NCBI GenBank assembly: GCA_036275915.1
Contig: DASUCV010000024.1
Location: 1-64,000, forward strand
Origin: Candidatus Polarisedimenticolaceae bacterium
GTDB lineage: Bacteria > Acidobacteriota > Polarisedimenticolia > Polarisedimenticolales > DASRJG01
Length of the DNA: 64,000 nt
Direction: 5' to 3'
This document shows, piece by piece, positions 1 to 7,423 of the stretch. Each line of letters starts with the position of its first letter. Within the stretch, counting starts at the first letter, position 1. The notes beneath the pieces were generated by a model. The model did not search any database, was not told the origin of the DNA, and worked only from the letters and a program-made list of their open reading frames with translations. Both the position numbers and the translations under genes were made by a program.

Positions 1-172
1 TGAATCCCGGGACGGTAACTGAGTTGCACTGCCGCTCGCTTGAACTCAAGGCCGTAGCTTGGCGTTTTCTTCGGGCCCGGTCGCCCCATCCGACACCCCC
101 TAGTTAGGCGGAAGTGTCTACTTTATCGAGGGAAGATCCTGCCACGGCTGCAACGCGTAGTTAGAAAGCGGG
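1..172 (-). other. Partial or degenerate attC region at array edge
   Basis: The minus-strand core CCCGCTTTCTAAC (172 to 160) is the exact complement of the start of the preceding cassette (729-741), so it should be the first arm of that cassette's attC. A second core-like GCCTAAC (minus strand, 109 to 103) lies 50 bp further on. No matching closing GTTRRRY is found before the window edge, so the site is either cut off or degenerate. No gene is seen in this stretch. Confidence 0.5.
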
Positions 173-181
173 CCTGGGCGT

Positions 182-715
182 TTACTGCTGGTCATACGCG
201 GGCACCGTGAACACTTCGTGGCACTTTGGACAGACCATTTCAGGCTCGAGGTCGATGATCGCATGTGCTAGCAACGGGTGGCCTTTCAGCGCCGCGATGC
301 TTCCCACGAGGTAACGCAGTTCGGTTTCCGTTGATGGCAAGCGCAGTGCGTCAACCGCAAGCGCCTCCGCCCTTTGCAGTGCGGCTCGATAATCCGATTC
401 AATGTCGTCTGGAATGGCAGGGGCTTTCGGACGATGGCGACATAGTTCGACGTAGGCGACGAAGAAGAGGAACGTCGGCCGATCCTCAACCGGCCGCGCC
501 GAAACCGCCGCCACTATGTGAGGGACCGCAGCGTAGGAGGCCGTGTACACATCGTCTTGATGACAGAGGGCGCTCCACAGCGAGTACCAAGGCTCCGCAT
601 TGGAGTCGTCCGAGACCGGTGCGCTTGGCAGCTGTTCAAGCAGTCCCGGGATGTCAGCTGCGTTGCCGTACGCATGCCGCAGCTCGTTCCATCGCGGACT
701 GTCTAGCGGAATCAT
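182..715 (-). CDS. Cassette-borne hypothetical protein
   Basis: A 177-residue protein that I do not assign to a named family. It has no signal peptide or membrane segment. The N-terminal third contains a Trp/Tyr-rich stretch (EPWYSLWSALCHQ, about residues 41-53) followed by a hydrophobic helix, and the C-terminus holds a single CPKCH motif (about 162-166), half of a zinc ribbon. The ATG at 715 is preceded by a GGAG-like ribosome site and lies 18 nt after the attC core; the stop falls 9 nt before the next core repeat, the usual placement of a cassette gene. Expression would depend on read-through from upstream cassettes or from the nrdJ side. Function is unknown. Confidence 0.75.
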   Translation of the reverse strand: MIPLDSPRWNELRHAYGNAADIPGLLEQLPSAPVSDDSNAEPWYSLWSALCHQDDVYTASYAAVPHIVAAVSARPVEDRPTFLFFVAYVELCRHRPKAPAIPDDIESDYRAALQRAEALAVDALRLPSTETELRYLVGSIAALKGHPLLAHAIIDLEPEMVCPKCHEVFTVPAYDQQ

Positions 716-734
716 CTCCGTTTTCTTTCCCGCT

Positions 735-842
735 TTCTAACGTAGCGCTAACCCGCGCGCGCGCCGAGCGGCACGTGCGCTTGCCGCTTTTTGCAAGCGC
801 CGTGACGCGAGAGTGCGCGGCGGGTTGAGCGCACTGTTGGAC
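735..842 (-). other. attC recombination site (108 bp)
   Basis: An imperfect palindrome with outer cores GTCCAAC/GTTAGAA (minus strand) and inner arms GCGCTCAACCCGC and GCGGGTTAGCGC. The first inner arm has one extra C relative to the second, the extrahelical base expected in L'' of an attC read on the minus strand. The centre folds as GCTTGC...GCAAGC. It is clearly homologous to the site at 1267-1369. Confidence 0.82.
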
Positions 843-1266
843 AGCAAGCCCTTCACGTTCACTTCCCGAGCCGCGTGCCCACCTGCGGTGACCGCGCGAC
901 GTGGTTGACTGTGGGAAAGTGTACGCCGCTTTCCGTGGCAACCAACGGAGCAAAGGGGTTGGGCATTGCGACCCCACCGCGCTGGGAGGTGTGTGCACGA
1001 AGCCAGCCGTCGGCTGGGCCTCCTGGCCGCGACGCTTCCAGCGCGAGCGAAGCTGGCCCGGTTGCCGAGAGGCACCCTCTCCTCGGTGAGCGTGGTTCGA
1101 GCGCGGCTGCGATCACCAGACCCGGCGCGTTGAAAGCTGGAGGCCAGCGCGAGACCTGCGATGCGGGGGCCAAGAAGACCAGAGCTGAGCCAAACCGAAG
1201 GCGCAGTGTGAGCGATTCTTCCCGGAGCCTGTTGTGTGTAGTTAACCCTTCCAGTTCTGGTCGTCT
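843..1266 (-). other. Cassette without a convincing gene
   Basis: The cassette lies between the core sites at 1273 and 836. The only long minus-strand frame starts at a TTG inside the core site (1272) and stops at 859, 17 nt before the next attC. Its translation is low in complexity, rich in Arg, Pro and Ala, and shows no recognisable domain. The stop position is what a real cassette gene would have, but no ribosome site supports a start. It could be a short unknown gene or a non-coding cassette. Confidence 0.4.
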
Positions 1267-1369
1267 GTCCAACGCTCGCGGTAACGCGCGCGCCCGACGG
1301 CGCGGCGCTTGCCGCAGTTTGCAAGCGCCGTGACGGCGGAGTGCGGCGCGTTGACCGCGATGTTAGGCG
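1267..1369 (-). other. attC recombination site (103 bp)
   Basis: Cores on the minus strand are GCCTAAC (1369-1363) and GTTGGAC (1273-1267). The inner arms CGCGGTCAACGCGC and GCGCGTTACCGCG again differ by one extra C in the first arm. The central hairpin GCTTGC/GCAAGC and the flanking GCCGTGACG motif match the site at 735-842, so the two belong to one attC family. Confidence 0.85.
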
Positions 1370-1381
1370 GCGGTCTCCGAC

Positions 1382-1774
1382 TCATGGCGCACCGAGCTCA
1401 ATGCCGAACTCTTCCTCGACGGCCATGACAAGTTCTACTACGTCGAGGGAGTCTGCTTCGAGTTCGTCGACCAACCGGTACTGCGGCGGCACCGCAGACG
1501 GCTCGACACCGAGGTGTTTCGCTACTCGGGCCGTGATGCGTTCCTGAATGCGCCTGAGTTCAGGACCGGAGCCGCGAAGTTTGGCGTGGACTAACCGGCT
1601 CAGACCTTCGGTGCTCAGTCCGACGGCCTGAAGGCCTCGATCGGTTCGTCGAACAAGCGACCCGCAGCGCGGACACAAGGCCAGTCCCGGAGGCTCGATA
1701 AACTCGGGTAGCGGATGGTTTCCGCAGGAGGGGCAACGTGAGTGCGCTGTTTCTCGGGTTGCCTGTTCTTGCAT
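1382..1774 (-). CDS. Acyl carrier protein with N-terminal zinc ribbon (cassette gene)
   Basis: A 130-residue protein. The C-terminal ~60 residues are an acyl carrier protein: a helix, then ELEADSLDVVELVM, in which the Ser of DSL is the expected 4'-phosphopantetheine attachment site. The N-terminal ~45 residues carry CPSCG and CPRCG, a rubredoxin-like zinc knuckle pair, so a zinc ribbon is fused to the carrier. The ATG at 1774 is chosen because GAGAAGA precedes it and because it lies 28 nt inside the cassette; the open frame extends upstream into the attC but would not normally be translated. The stop is 13 nt before the attC. The partner synthase or ligase is not in the window. The ACP call is sure; its pathway is unknown. 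Confidence 0.85.
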   Translation of the reverse strand: MQEQATRETAHSRCPSCGNHPLPEFIEPPGLALCPRCGSLVRRTDRGLQAVGLSTEGLSRLVHAKLRGSGPELRRIQERITARVAKHLGVEPSAVPPQYRLVDELEADSLDVVELVMAVEEEFGIELGAP

Positions 1775-1801
1775 CGATTCTTCTCTGATGTCTTTTCCGC
1801 C

Positions 1802-1949
1802 GCCTAACAAGAAATGGACAGGTCTCGGTATCTGTTCGCACCGCGATATCGCGCAGCGATATCGCGGTCGCAAATTCTTTGAGTCGTCTGCTTCGTGCTC
1901 TCCTGTCAGCGCTTCGGAGCGGGCGCGATGGTCGATGCCTTTGTTATAC
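1802..1949 (-). other. attC recombination site with long terminal hairpin (148 bp)
   Basis: The core GTTAGGC (minus, 1808-1802) is paired with a degenerate GTATAAC (minus, 1949-1943). Inner arms GACAGG and CCTGTC are present. The centre is a perfect 12-bp hairpin, CCGCGATATCGC (1841-1852) with GCGATATCGCGG (1856-1867) and a 3-nt loop. It differs from the other two sites, so its cassette probably came from elsewhere. Confidence 0.65.
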
Positions 1950-2034
1950 CGCGAAATGCGGTCTCGGTAGCAAAGTTAGCGGTCGGCGATGTGGTCAACG
2001 GGACTCCGGAAGTGTGGTCCGGAACCGTTCGCAC

Positions 2035-2067
2035 AAAAGAAAAAGGGGGACGCTCTCGCCTCCCCCT
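2035..2067 (-). terminator. Rho-independent terminator of nrdJ
   Basis: On the minus strand, 40 nt after the nrdJ stop, GGGGGA pairs with TCCCCC across a ~10-nt loop and is followed by TTTTTCTTTT. It should isolate nrdJ from the cassette array downstream. Confidence 0.8.
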
Positions 2068-2071
2068 CCGC

Positions 2072-2099
2072 CTGTCAACTGCCAACTGTGAACTGTCGA
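2072..2099. repeat. Period-7 tandem tract after nrdJ stop
   Basis: Four consecutive degenerate heptamers, CTGTCAA, CTGCCAA, CTGTGAA and CTGTCGA, start 4 nt beyond the nrdJ stop codon. Similar period-7 tracts lie at 34715-34735 and 40403-40423. Confidence 0.7.
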
Positions 2100-2103
2100 C
2101 TAC

Positions 2104-4890
2104 TTACGAGCACCCGCTCGTGCTTCCGCAATTCACGCACGCGTAGCAGGCGCCGTTGCGGATCATGATCGAGCCGCACTCGTGGCACGGCGGCGCGTCG
2201 GCCTGGCGGACGTAGACGTCGCGCTCGCGGGCCTGCGCGGCGGCGGCGGTGTTCTGCGTCTCGGATTCCGCGGTGATCGAGAGGTCGGTGCCGTTCGTCG
2301 CGGCGACGGCGGGTGTCGGCGGCTGGTCCTCCTGCGGGAGGAACTGGAGCGCCATCCAGCGGAAGACGTAATCGATGATCGACTTCGCGATCGGGATCTG
2401 CGGGTTGCCGGTGAAGCCCGACGGCTCGAAGCGCACGTGCGTGAACTTGTCGACGAGGAACCGCAGCTCGACGCCGTGCTGGAGAGAGAACGAGACGGCG
2501 GTCGCGAACGAATCGGCGAAGCCGGCGAGCGTGGAGCCGGCCTTGCCGAGCGTGATGAAAATCTCGCCGGGCTTCCCGTCCTCGTAGAGGCCGACGTTGA
2601 TGTAGCCGTCGTGGCCGGCGACCGAGAACTTGTGCGTGATCGAGTGGCGCGTGTCGGGGAGCTTGCGGCGGCGCGGCGTCGGGGCCTCGGCGACGGCCTT
2701 GGCGGTCGCCTTGTCCTCGTCCTTGCCGGTCGAGAGCGGCTGGCTGCGCTTGCAGCCGTCGCGGTAGATCGCGATCGCCTTCAGGCCCATCTTCCACGAT
2801 TCGATGTACGCCTTCTCGATTTCCTCGACCGTCGTGTCGTTCGGCATGTTGACGGTCTTGCTGATCGCGCCGGAGAGGAACGGCTGCGCGGCGGCCATCA
2901 TCTTGACGTGGCCCATGTAGTGGATCGTGCGCGAGCCCTTCGCCGGCTTGAACGCGCAGTCGAAGACGGGCAGGTGCTCGGCCTTGAGGCCGGGCGCGCC
3001 CTCGATCGTGTCGTTGGCGTTCACGAAGTCGACGATCGTCTGGATCTCGTCGTGCGTGTAGCCGAGCTTCTTGAGCGCGAGCGGCACGGTGTTGTTGACG
3101 ATCTTGAAGAGGCCGCCGCCGACGAGCTTCTTGTACTTGACGAGCGAGATGTCGGGCTCGATGCCGGTCGTGTCGCAATCCATCATGAAGGCGATCGTGC
3201 CGGTCGGGGCGAGAACCGTCGCCTGGCCGTTCCTGAAGCCGTGCTCGGTGCCGAGCGTGACGACGTCGGCCCATGCGGAGCGGCTCGCCGAGAGCAATTC
3301 GTTCGGGACGAGCTTGCCGTCGATCCCGTCGGCGTGCGCCTGGTGCTTGCGCATGACGGCGAGGAACGGCTCCCGGTTCCTCTCGTAGCCGGCGAACGGC
3401 TGCTTGTGGGCCGAGATCCTGGCCGAGGTCGCGTAGGCCTCGCCGCACATGAGCGAGGTGATCGCGGCGGCGTAGGCGCGGCCGCCGTCGCTGTCGTAGG
3501 GGAGCCCGCGCGACATGAGTAGGGCGCCGAGGTTCGCGTAGCCGAGGCCGAGCGGCCGGTAGTCGTGCGAGTTCTTGCCGATCATTTCGGTGGGATACGA
3601 GGCGTTGTCGACCCAGATCTCCATCGCGGAGATCGTGACCGCGACGGCGTGTTTGAACGAGTCGACGTCGAATTCGCCATCGGCGCGGCGGAAGCGCATG
3701 AGGTTGAGCGAAGCGAGGTTGCACGCCGAGTCGTCGAGGTACATGTACTCGGAGCACGGGTTCGAAGCGTTGATGCGGCCGCTGTTGGGTGACGTGTGCC
3801 ACGTGTTGATCGTCGTGTCGAACTGCACCCCCGGATCGCCGCACACCCACGCGGCCTCGGCCATCTCGCGCATGAGGTTGCGGGCGCGGTACGTGCCCAT
3901 CGGCTTGCCGGTGGTGACGGCGTGCGTGATCCACTCGCCGTCCGAGACGACCGCGCGCATGAACTCGTCGTTGACGCGCACCGAGTGGTTCGCGTTCTGG
4001 AAGAACACGGAGTCGTACGCGCCGCCGTGGACGTTGAACTCGCCCGAGTAGCCGGCTTCGATGAGGGCCCAGGCTTTCTTCTCTTCGTCGGCCTTCGAGT
4101 GGATGAACTCCTTGATGTCCGGGTGCTCGACGTTGAGGATGACCATCTTCGCCGCGCGCCGCGTCTTGCCGCCCGACTTGATCACGCCGGCGAACGCGTC
4201 GTAGCCCTTCATGAACGAGACCGGCCCCGACGCGGTGCCGCCGCCCGCCAGGTGCTCCTTCGACGAGCGGATCCCGGAGAGGTTCGAGCCCGTCCCCGAG
4301 CCGTACTTGAAGAGCATCCCCTCGGTCTTCGCGAGCCCGAGGATCGACTGCATCGTGTCCTGGACCGAGTTGATGAAGCACGCCGACACCTGCGGGTGCG
4401 TCTCGATCCCGCAGTTGAACCAGACCGGCGAGTTGAACGAGACCATCTGGTGGAGGAGCAGATGCGTCAGCTCCGCCTCGAACACGACGGCGTCTTCGTC
4501 GGTGGCGAAGTAATGGCCCTCGCGCCCCCACTTCGCGGCGGTCTTCGCGACGCGATCGAGGAGCTGCCGGACCGAGTGCTCGCGCTCCGGGCTTCCGAGC
4601 GTGCCGCGGAAGTACTTCTGCGCGACGACGTTCGTCGCGAGCTGCGACCAGAACTTCGGGACCTCGACGTTCCGTTGCTCGAAGGCGACCTCGCCTTTAC
4701 CGGAGGAGATCACGGCGTCGCGCAATTCCCACTCGATCTCATCGTAGGGGTGCACGTTCGGCTTCGTGAAGCGGCGCGCGAAGCGCATCCCGTCGCGTGG
4801 GCTCGGGGTCGGCGCGGGCGTTCCGCCCACCTCGCCCGGAACCTGGATCGCGCGCTCGTCCTTACCGGATCTCTGGTCGCGCTGGAGCAT
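2104..4890 (-). CDS. nrdJ: Adenosylcobalamin-dependent ribonucleotide reductase (class II)
   Basis: A 928-residue NrdJ that reduces ribonucleotides to deoxyribonucleotides for DNA synthesis, using a B12-generated radical and working with or without oxygen. Visible family features are the QVSACFINS segment with the first redox cysteine (about residue 130), NPCSEYMYLDDSACNLASLN with the active-site Cys-x-Glu, and a C-terminal Cys-rich tail (CHECG, CYACVNCG) that forms a zinc site and relays reducing power. The length fits the long NrdJ subtype. The ATG at 4890 has AGGAGGT 9 nt upstream. A promoter and a ~120-nt leader precede it and a terminator follows, so it is monocistronic. No class I or III reductase is in the window. 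A very long antisense open frame over this gene is a GC-codon artefact. Confidence 0.96.
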   Translation of the reverse strand: MLQRDQRSGKDERAIQVPGEVGGTPAPTPSPRDGMRFARRFTKPNVHPYDEIEWELRDAVISSGKGEVAFEQRNVEVPKFWSQLATNVVAQKYFRGTLGSPEREHSVRQLLDRVAKTAAKWGREGHYFATDEDAVVFEAELTHLLLHQMVSFNSPVWFNCGIETHPQVSACFINSVQDTMQSILGLAKTEGMLFKYGSGTGSNLSGIRSSKEHLAGGGTASGPVSFMKGYDAFAGVIKSGGKTRRAAKMVILNVEHPDIKEFIHSKADEEKKAWALIEAGYSGEFNVHGGAYDSVFFQNANHSVRVNDEFMRAVVSDGEWITHAVTTGKPMGTYRARNLMREMAEAAWVCGDPGVQFDTTINTWHTSPNSGRINASNPCSEYMYLDDSACNLASLNLMRFRRADGEFDVDSFKHAVAVTISAMEIWVDNASYPTEMIGKNSHDYRPLGLGYANLGALLMSRGLPYDSDGGRAYAAAITSLMCGEAYATSARISAHKQPFAGYERNREPFLAVMRKHQAHADGIDGKLVPNELLSASRSAWADVVTLGTEHGFRNGQATVLAPTGTIAFMMDCDTTGIEPDISLVKYKKLVGGGLFKIVNNTVPLALKKLGYTHDEIQTIVDFVNANDTIEGAPGLKAEHLPVFDCAFKPAKGSRTIHYMGHVKMMAAAQPFLSGAISKTVNMPNDTTVEEIEKAYIESWKMGLKAIAIYRDGCKRSQPLSTGKDEDKATAKAVAEAPTPRRRKLPDTRHSITHKFSVAGHDGYINVGLYEDGKPGEIFITLGKAGSTLAGFADSFATAVSFSLQHGVELRFLVDKFTHVRFEPSGFTGNPQIPIAKSIIDYVFRWMALQFLPQEDQPPTPAVAATNGTDLSITAESETQNTAAAAQARERDVYVRQADAPPCHECGSIMIRNGACYACVNCGSTSGCS

Positions 4891-5018
4891 CGTTCTCTAC
4901 CTCCTGGGTCCAACGTGTGCGGCGTCAGGTGGGGGACGTCGCTCGATTTCTCGACCTCGCGAGGGAAGCTTCGATCCCACCCGATCGCTCCCCACGAATT
5001 CCCGTTCGGTGCTCGCCT

Positions 5019-5048
5019 GTGATAGCAAGGAAGGGGAAACGCTGTCAA
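5019..5048 (-). promoter_or_regulatory. Sigma-70-type promoter of nrdJ
   Basis: The -35 TTGACA (5048-5043) is perfect and is followed after 18 nt by TATCAC (5024-5019). Transcription would start near 5012, giving a leader of about 120 nt. Just upstream (5058-5073), GATATTTTGTG resembles one half of an NrdR box (consensus around ATATATTGTG); the other half is poor. Confidence 0.65.
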
Positions 5049-5137
5049 GACGAGTTGCACAAAATATCGCGGTATGAAAACGCCATGCCACTAGATATGG
5101 TGGTCGCGGTGCCGCGCCGTCGAGGCTAGGAACACGC

Positions 5138-5491
5138 CTAGACTGGGGGCAAATCGGCGCCGACTTTCTTCGCCCATTCCCTGTAGTGGGTGAACCATTC
5201 GGGCGTCGGGTCGACGAAGCAGAGCCCCATCCCGCATTCGAGGACGTGGGCCAGGGACGGCGGCACCGACTTCGCCCAGACGACCCGCGCCCACATGCTG
5301 AACGTCTTGTCCGGGAATTGAATGTGGACCTGGATCGTCGTCCCCGGCTTGAAGACGAAATTCGTCTGCACGAAGAGGCCGGTGTCGGAGACGTTCTTGG
5401 TAAACGCCGTCTTCTCTGCGGCCGACGTGCCGTACTTGACCATCAGACGCCGCTTCGCGCGGTTCCCGATCCGCTTGTCGCCCGGCTTCAC
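5138..5491 (-). CDS. PilZ domain protein (c-di-GMP receptor)
   Basis: A 117-residue single-domain PilZ protein. The first ligand loop is present as RAKRR (about residues 11-15) and the second as NVSDTGLF (about 33-40, the D/N-x-S-x-x-G motif); GMGLCFVD matches the end of the barrel. Such proteins bind cyclic di-GMP and pass the signal to motility, polysaccharide or secretion machinery by contact. No partner is encoded next to it, so the output is unknown. The GTG at 5491 has GAGGGGG 8-9 nt upstream. It lies between nrdJ and queG, apparently unrelated in function. Confidence 0.85.
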   Translation of the reverse strand: MKPGDKRIGNRAKRRLMVKYGTSAAEKTAFTKNVSDTGLFVQTNFVFKPGTTIQVHIQFPDKTFSMWARVVWAKSVPPSLAHVLECGMGLCFVDPTPEWFTHYREWAKKVGADLPPV

Positions 5492-5576
5492 GCGGCGGCA
5501 CCCCCTCAGGTGGGGCGGATGTTAGACCTGTTCGAAAGACTTTCGGATAGGAAACCCAAGCGACCGTCCCGGTCCT

Positions 5577-6623
5577 CTATCCCTTGCCTTCAATGCGCTC
5601 AATCGCCCATTGCGCGTGCTCTCGGACCACCGGATCGTCGTCCTCGATTGCTCGCCTCAACCCCGGCAGGGCCTCGAAATCCTTCCTGTTTCCCAGCGCG
5701 ATGCATGCGTTCCTGCGCATCCCCTCCCACTTCGCGCGCATGAGCGGGGTCCCTGAGTAGCGCTTGCGGAACGTCGCTTCGTCCATGGCGAGGATCTCTT
5801 CGGGGTCGAGGCCATCGAGGTCGTCGCGCCGCTTGAAGAGTCCGGTCGCAGCCGGCTTCGAGAAGGAGATGTTCCAGGGGCAGACGTCTTGGCAGACGTC
5901 GCAGCCGAAGATCCAGTCGGCGAGGCCTTCGCGCTTGTCCGCGGGGATCGAGCCGCGATGCTCGATCGTCCAGTAGGAAATGCAGCGCTGCGCGTCGACG
6001 ACGCCGGGGTCAACGATCGCCTGCGTCGGGCAGGCGTCGAGGCAGGCGGTGCACGTCCCGCAAAACTCCTGGTGTGGGCCGGCATCGTGAGCGAGTTCGG
6101 CGGCGGTGAGCAGCTCACCGAGGAGGAGCCACGATCCCATGTCGCGCGTGAGGAGGTTCGCGTTCTTGCCGATCCAGCCGAGGCCGGATCGCTCGGCCCA
6201 CGCGCGCTCGAGGACGGGCCCGGTGTCGACGAAAGTGCGAGCGGGCTGTCCCGAAGTTTGACTCAGCCACGCGGCGAGGTCCTTGAGCTTCTCGCCGATG
6301 ACGCGGTGGTAGTCGCGCCCCTGTGCGTAGCGGGCGACGCGGCCGCGGCGAGAGTTTGGGTGAGATTCGGAAGCTGTCCCCTCTTTGTAGTTCATCGCGA
6401 CGGAGACGACGGCGCGGCAACCGGGGAGAAGAGACGAGGGGTCGGAGCGTTTCTCCGAGCCCTTCTTCATCCAGGCCATCGTCGCGTGACGGTCGGCGGC
6501 GAGCCAGGCGGCGAGCGCGGCGCGATCGCGCTCGAGCGGCGCGGCGTTCGCGATCGCGACCTTGTCGAAGCCCAGCGCGAGCGCCTTCTCCTTCAGCGCG
6601 GCGGTGAGCTGGTCCGGATTCAT
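5577..6623 (-). CDS. queG: Epoxyqueuosine reductase
   Basis: A 348-residue cobalamin and [4Fe-4S] enzyme for the last step of queuosine synthesis in tRNA wobble position 34. Family marks are DTGPVLERAWAERSGLGWIGKN (shared by all QueG; the Asp is the proposed proton donor), two ferredoxin-type clusters (CGTCTACLDACP and FGCDVCQDVCPWN), and a short HEAT-like C-terminus with REHAQWAIERI. Two short segments differ from the family: GTASESHPNS near residue 84 and SQTSGQPA near residue 125. Both coincide with DNA resembling the REP-like element at 9388-9441, so the gene seems to have accepted small in-frame insertions. The start overlaps the trmJ stop (ATGA), which indicates translational coupling. 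Confidence 0.95.
   Translation of the reverse strand: MNPDQLTAALKEKALALGFDKVAIANAAPLERDRAALAAWLAADRHATMAWMKKGSEKRSDPSSLLPGCRAVVSVAMNYKEGTASESHPNSRRGRVARYAQGRDYHRVIGEKLKDLAAWLSQTSGQPARTFVDTGPVLERAWAERSGLGWIGKNANLLTRDMGSWLLLGELLTAAELAHDAGPHQEFCGTCTACLDACPTQAIVDPGVVDAQRCISYWTIEHRGSIPADKREGLADWIFGCDVCQDVCPWNISFSKPAATGLFKRRDDLDGLDPEEILAMDEATFRKRYSGTPLMRAKWEGMRRNACIALGNRKDFEALPGLRRAIEDDDPVVREHAQWAIERIEGKG
6246..6264. repeat. REP-like half-element within queG
   Basis: CTGTCCCGAAGTTTGACTC resembles the right arm of the palindromic element at 9388-9441 with internal changes. It lies in frame in queG. Confidence 0.5.
6362..6381. repeat. REP-like half-element within queG
   Basis: GAGATTCGGAAGCTGTCCCC shares TTCGGAAGCTGTCCCC exactly with the right arm of the element at 9388-9441. 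On the queG strand its head is GGGGACAGCTTCC, containing the GGAC tetranucleotide seen at the 5' end of many REP sequences. It encodes the peptide GTASES, in the same reading frame as the copy in the ATPase gene. Confidence 0.65.
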
Positions 6624-7390
6624 TTCCGCTCGGGGATGTCGAGCTTCGCCTCGCGCGCGAGCCAGAGGATCTGCCGCGCGATGCCGCGAACGACTTGCAC
6701 GTCGCCGGCGGTGAGCGCGGCGCGGCCGAGCATCCGCCGCAGGCGGCGCATCATCCCCTCGACCTGTCCGTCCTTGAGGAAGCCGATCGCGTAGAGCGCC
6801 TCGTCGAGGTGCGCGTACATCGCTTCGCGCGACACATGGTCGGCGAGCGCCAGCTCGTTGTCCTCGGCATCCGCGGGCGCCGGGTGGTCGACGCCGATCG
6901 CGCGGCTCAGCTCGTACGCGGCGATCGCGACCGTCTGCGCGAGGTTGAGCGCTGGATAGGCCTCGGAGGTCGGGATGTAGGCGAGGTGCGTGCAGAGGTC
7001 GAGATCGGCGTCGCTCATGCCGGAGTCCTCTCGGCCGAACAAGATGGCGACCTCGCCGCGAAGGGCAAAGCCGGCGAGCGTCGGCGCCAGCTCGTGGAGC
7101 GCGTAGTGGGGCTGCCGCTGCTTGCCCATGCGACGCGAGGTGCCGACGACCGTGGCGGCGCCGTCGAGGGCGGCGTCGAGGGTCGCGTGGGTCTTCGACG
7201 CGGCGAGGAGGTCCTTGGCGTCGACCGCCATCTTCATCGCCTCGGCGTGGTCCGCGCCCTCGTGCGGATCGACGAGGTCGAGACGCCCGAAGCCGAAGTT
7301 CTTGAGGACACGGGCCGCCGATCCCACGTTTCCCCCGTAGAGCGGCTCGACGAGGATGAAGCGGAAGGCGTGCGGGACGGCGCTCGGCAT
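6620..7390 (-). CDS. trmJ: tRNA (cytidine/uridine-2'-O)-methyltransferase, TrmJ type
   Basis: A 256-residue SPOUT-fold methyltransferase. The signatures of the TrmH/TrmJ group are present: NVGSAARVLKNFGF near the N-terminus, then IPxxxxYPALNLAQTVAIAAYE and LFGREDSGMSDADLD, which make the knotted S-adenosylmethionine site. TrmJ methylates the ribose at position 32 of several tRNAs in the cytoplasm. The ATG at 7390 is preferred; an ATG at 7405 would add five residues. The C-terminal third is helical and Arg-rich, as in TrmJ. The gene overlaps queG, so two anticodon-loop modification enzymes are co-translated. It is divergent from the hydrolase at 7424 with only ~30 bp between starts. Close relatives with other targets cannot be excluded. 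Confidence 0.88.
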   Translation of the reverse strand: MPSAVPHAFRFILVEPLYGGNVGSAARVLKNFGFGRLDLVDPHEGADHAEAMKMAVDAKDLLAASKTHATLDAALDGAATVVGTSRRMGKQRQPHYALHELAPTLAGFALRGEVAILFGREDSGMSDADLDLCTHLAYIPTSEAYPALNLAQTVAIAAYELSRAIGVDHPAPADAEDNELALADHVSREAMYAHLDEALYAIGFLKDGQVEGMMRRLRRMLGRAALTAGDVQVVRGIARQILWLAREAKLDIPERK

Positions 7391-7423
7391 GAGGGTCGCT
7401 GGCATTATGCCCGAGGGGTCGAC

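Larger units (their letters stand above)
1..1949 (-). mobile_element. Integron gene-cassette array (no integrase in window)
   Basis: Read on the minus strand, units of gene plus attC follow each other, and each unit is bounded by a core-site inverted repeat as integron cassettes require. The pairs are 1797-1808 with 1363-1374 (12 bp), 1265-1273 with 836-844 (9 bp) and 729-741 with 160-172 (13 bp). Both clear genes lie on the minus strand, start about 20-30 nt after a core site and stop about 12-14 nt before the next attC. No tyrosine-recombinase integrase gene is visible; the array starts downstream of the nrdJ terminator and continues past position 1. It may belong to a chromosomal integron or be a cluster of attC sites lacking an integrase. 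Confidence 0.82.

Noticed and set aside
2075-4531. Very long Arg-rich frames on both strands over nrdJ, and comparable frames elsewhere
   Set aside because: They are by-products of high GC in third codon positions; the translations are low-complexity, show no domain and overlap a gene with clear catalytic motifs.
4891-5012. Cobalamin riboswitch before nrdJ
   Set aside because: The B12 box and its conserved flanking elements are absent; only a generic stem is possible.
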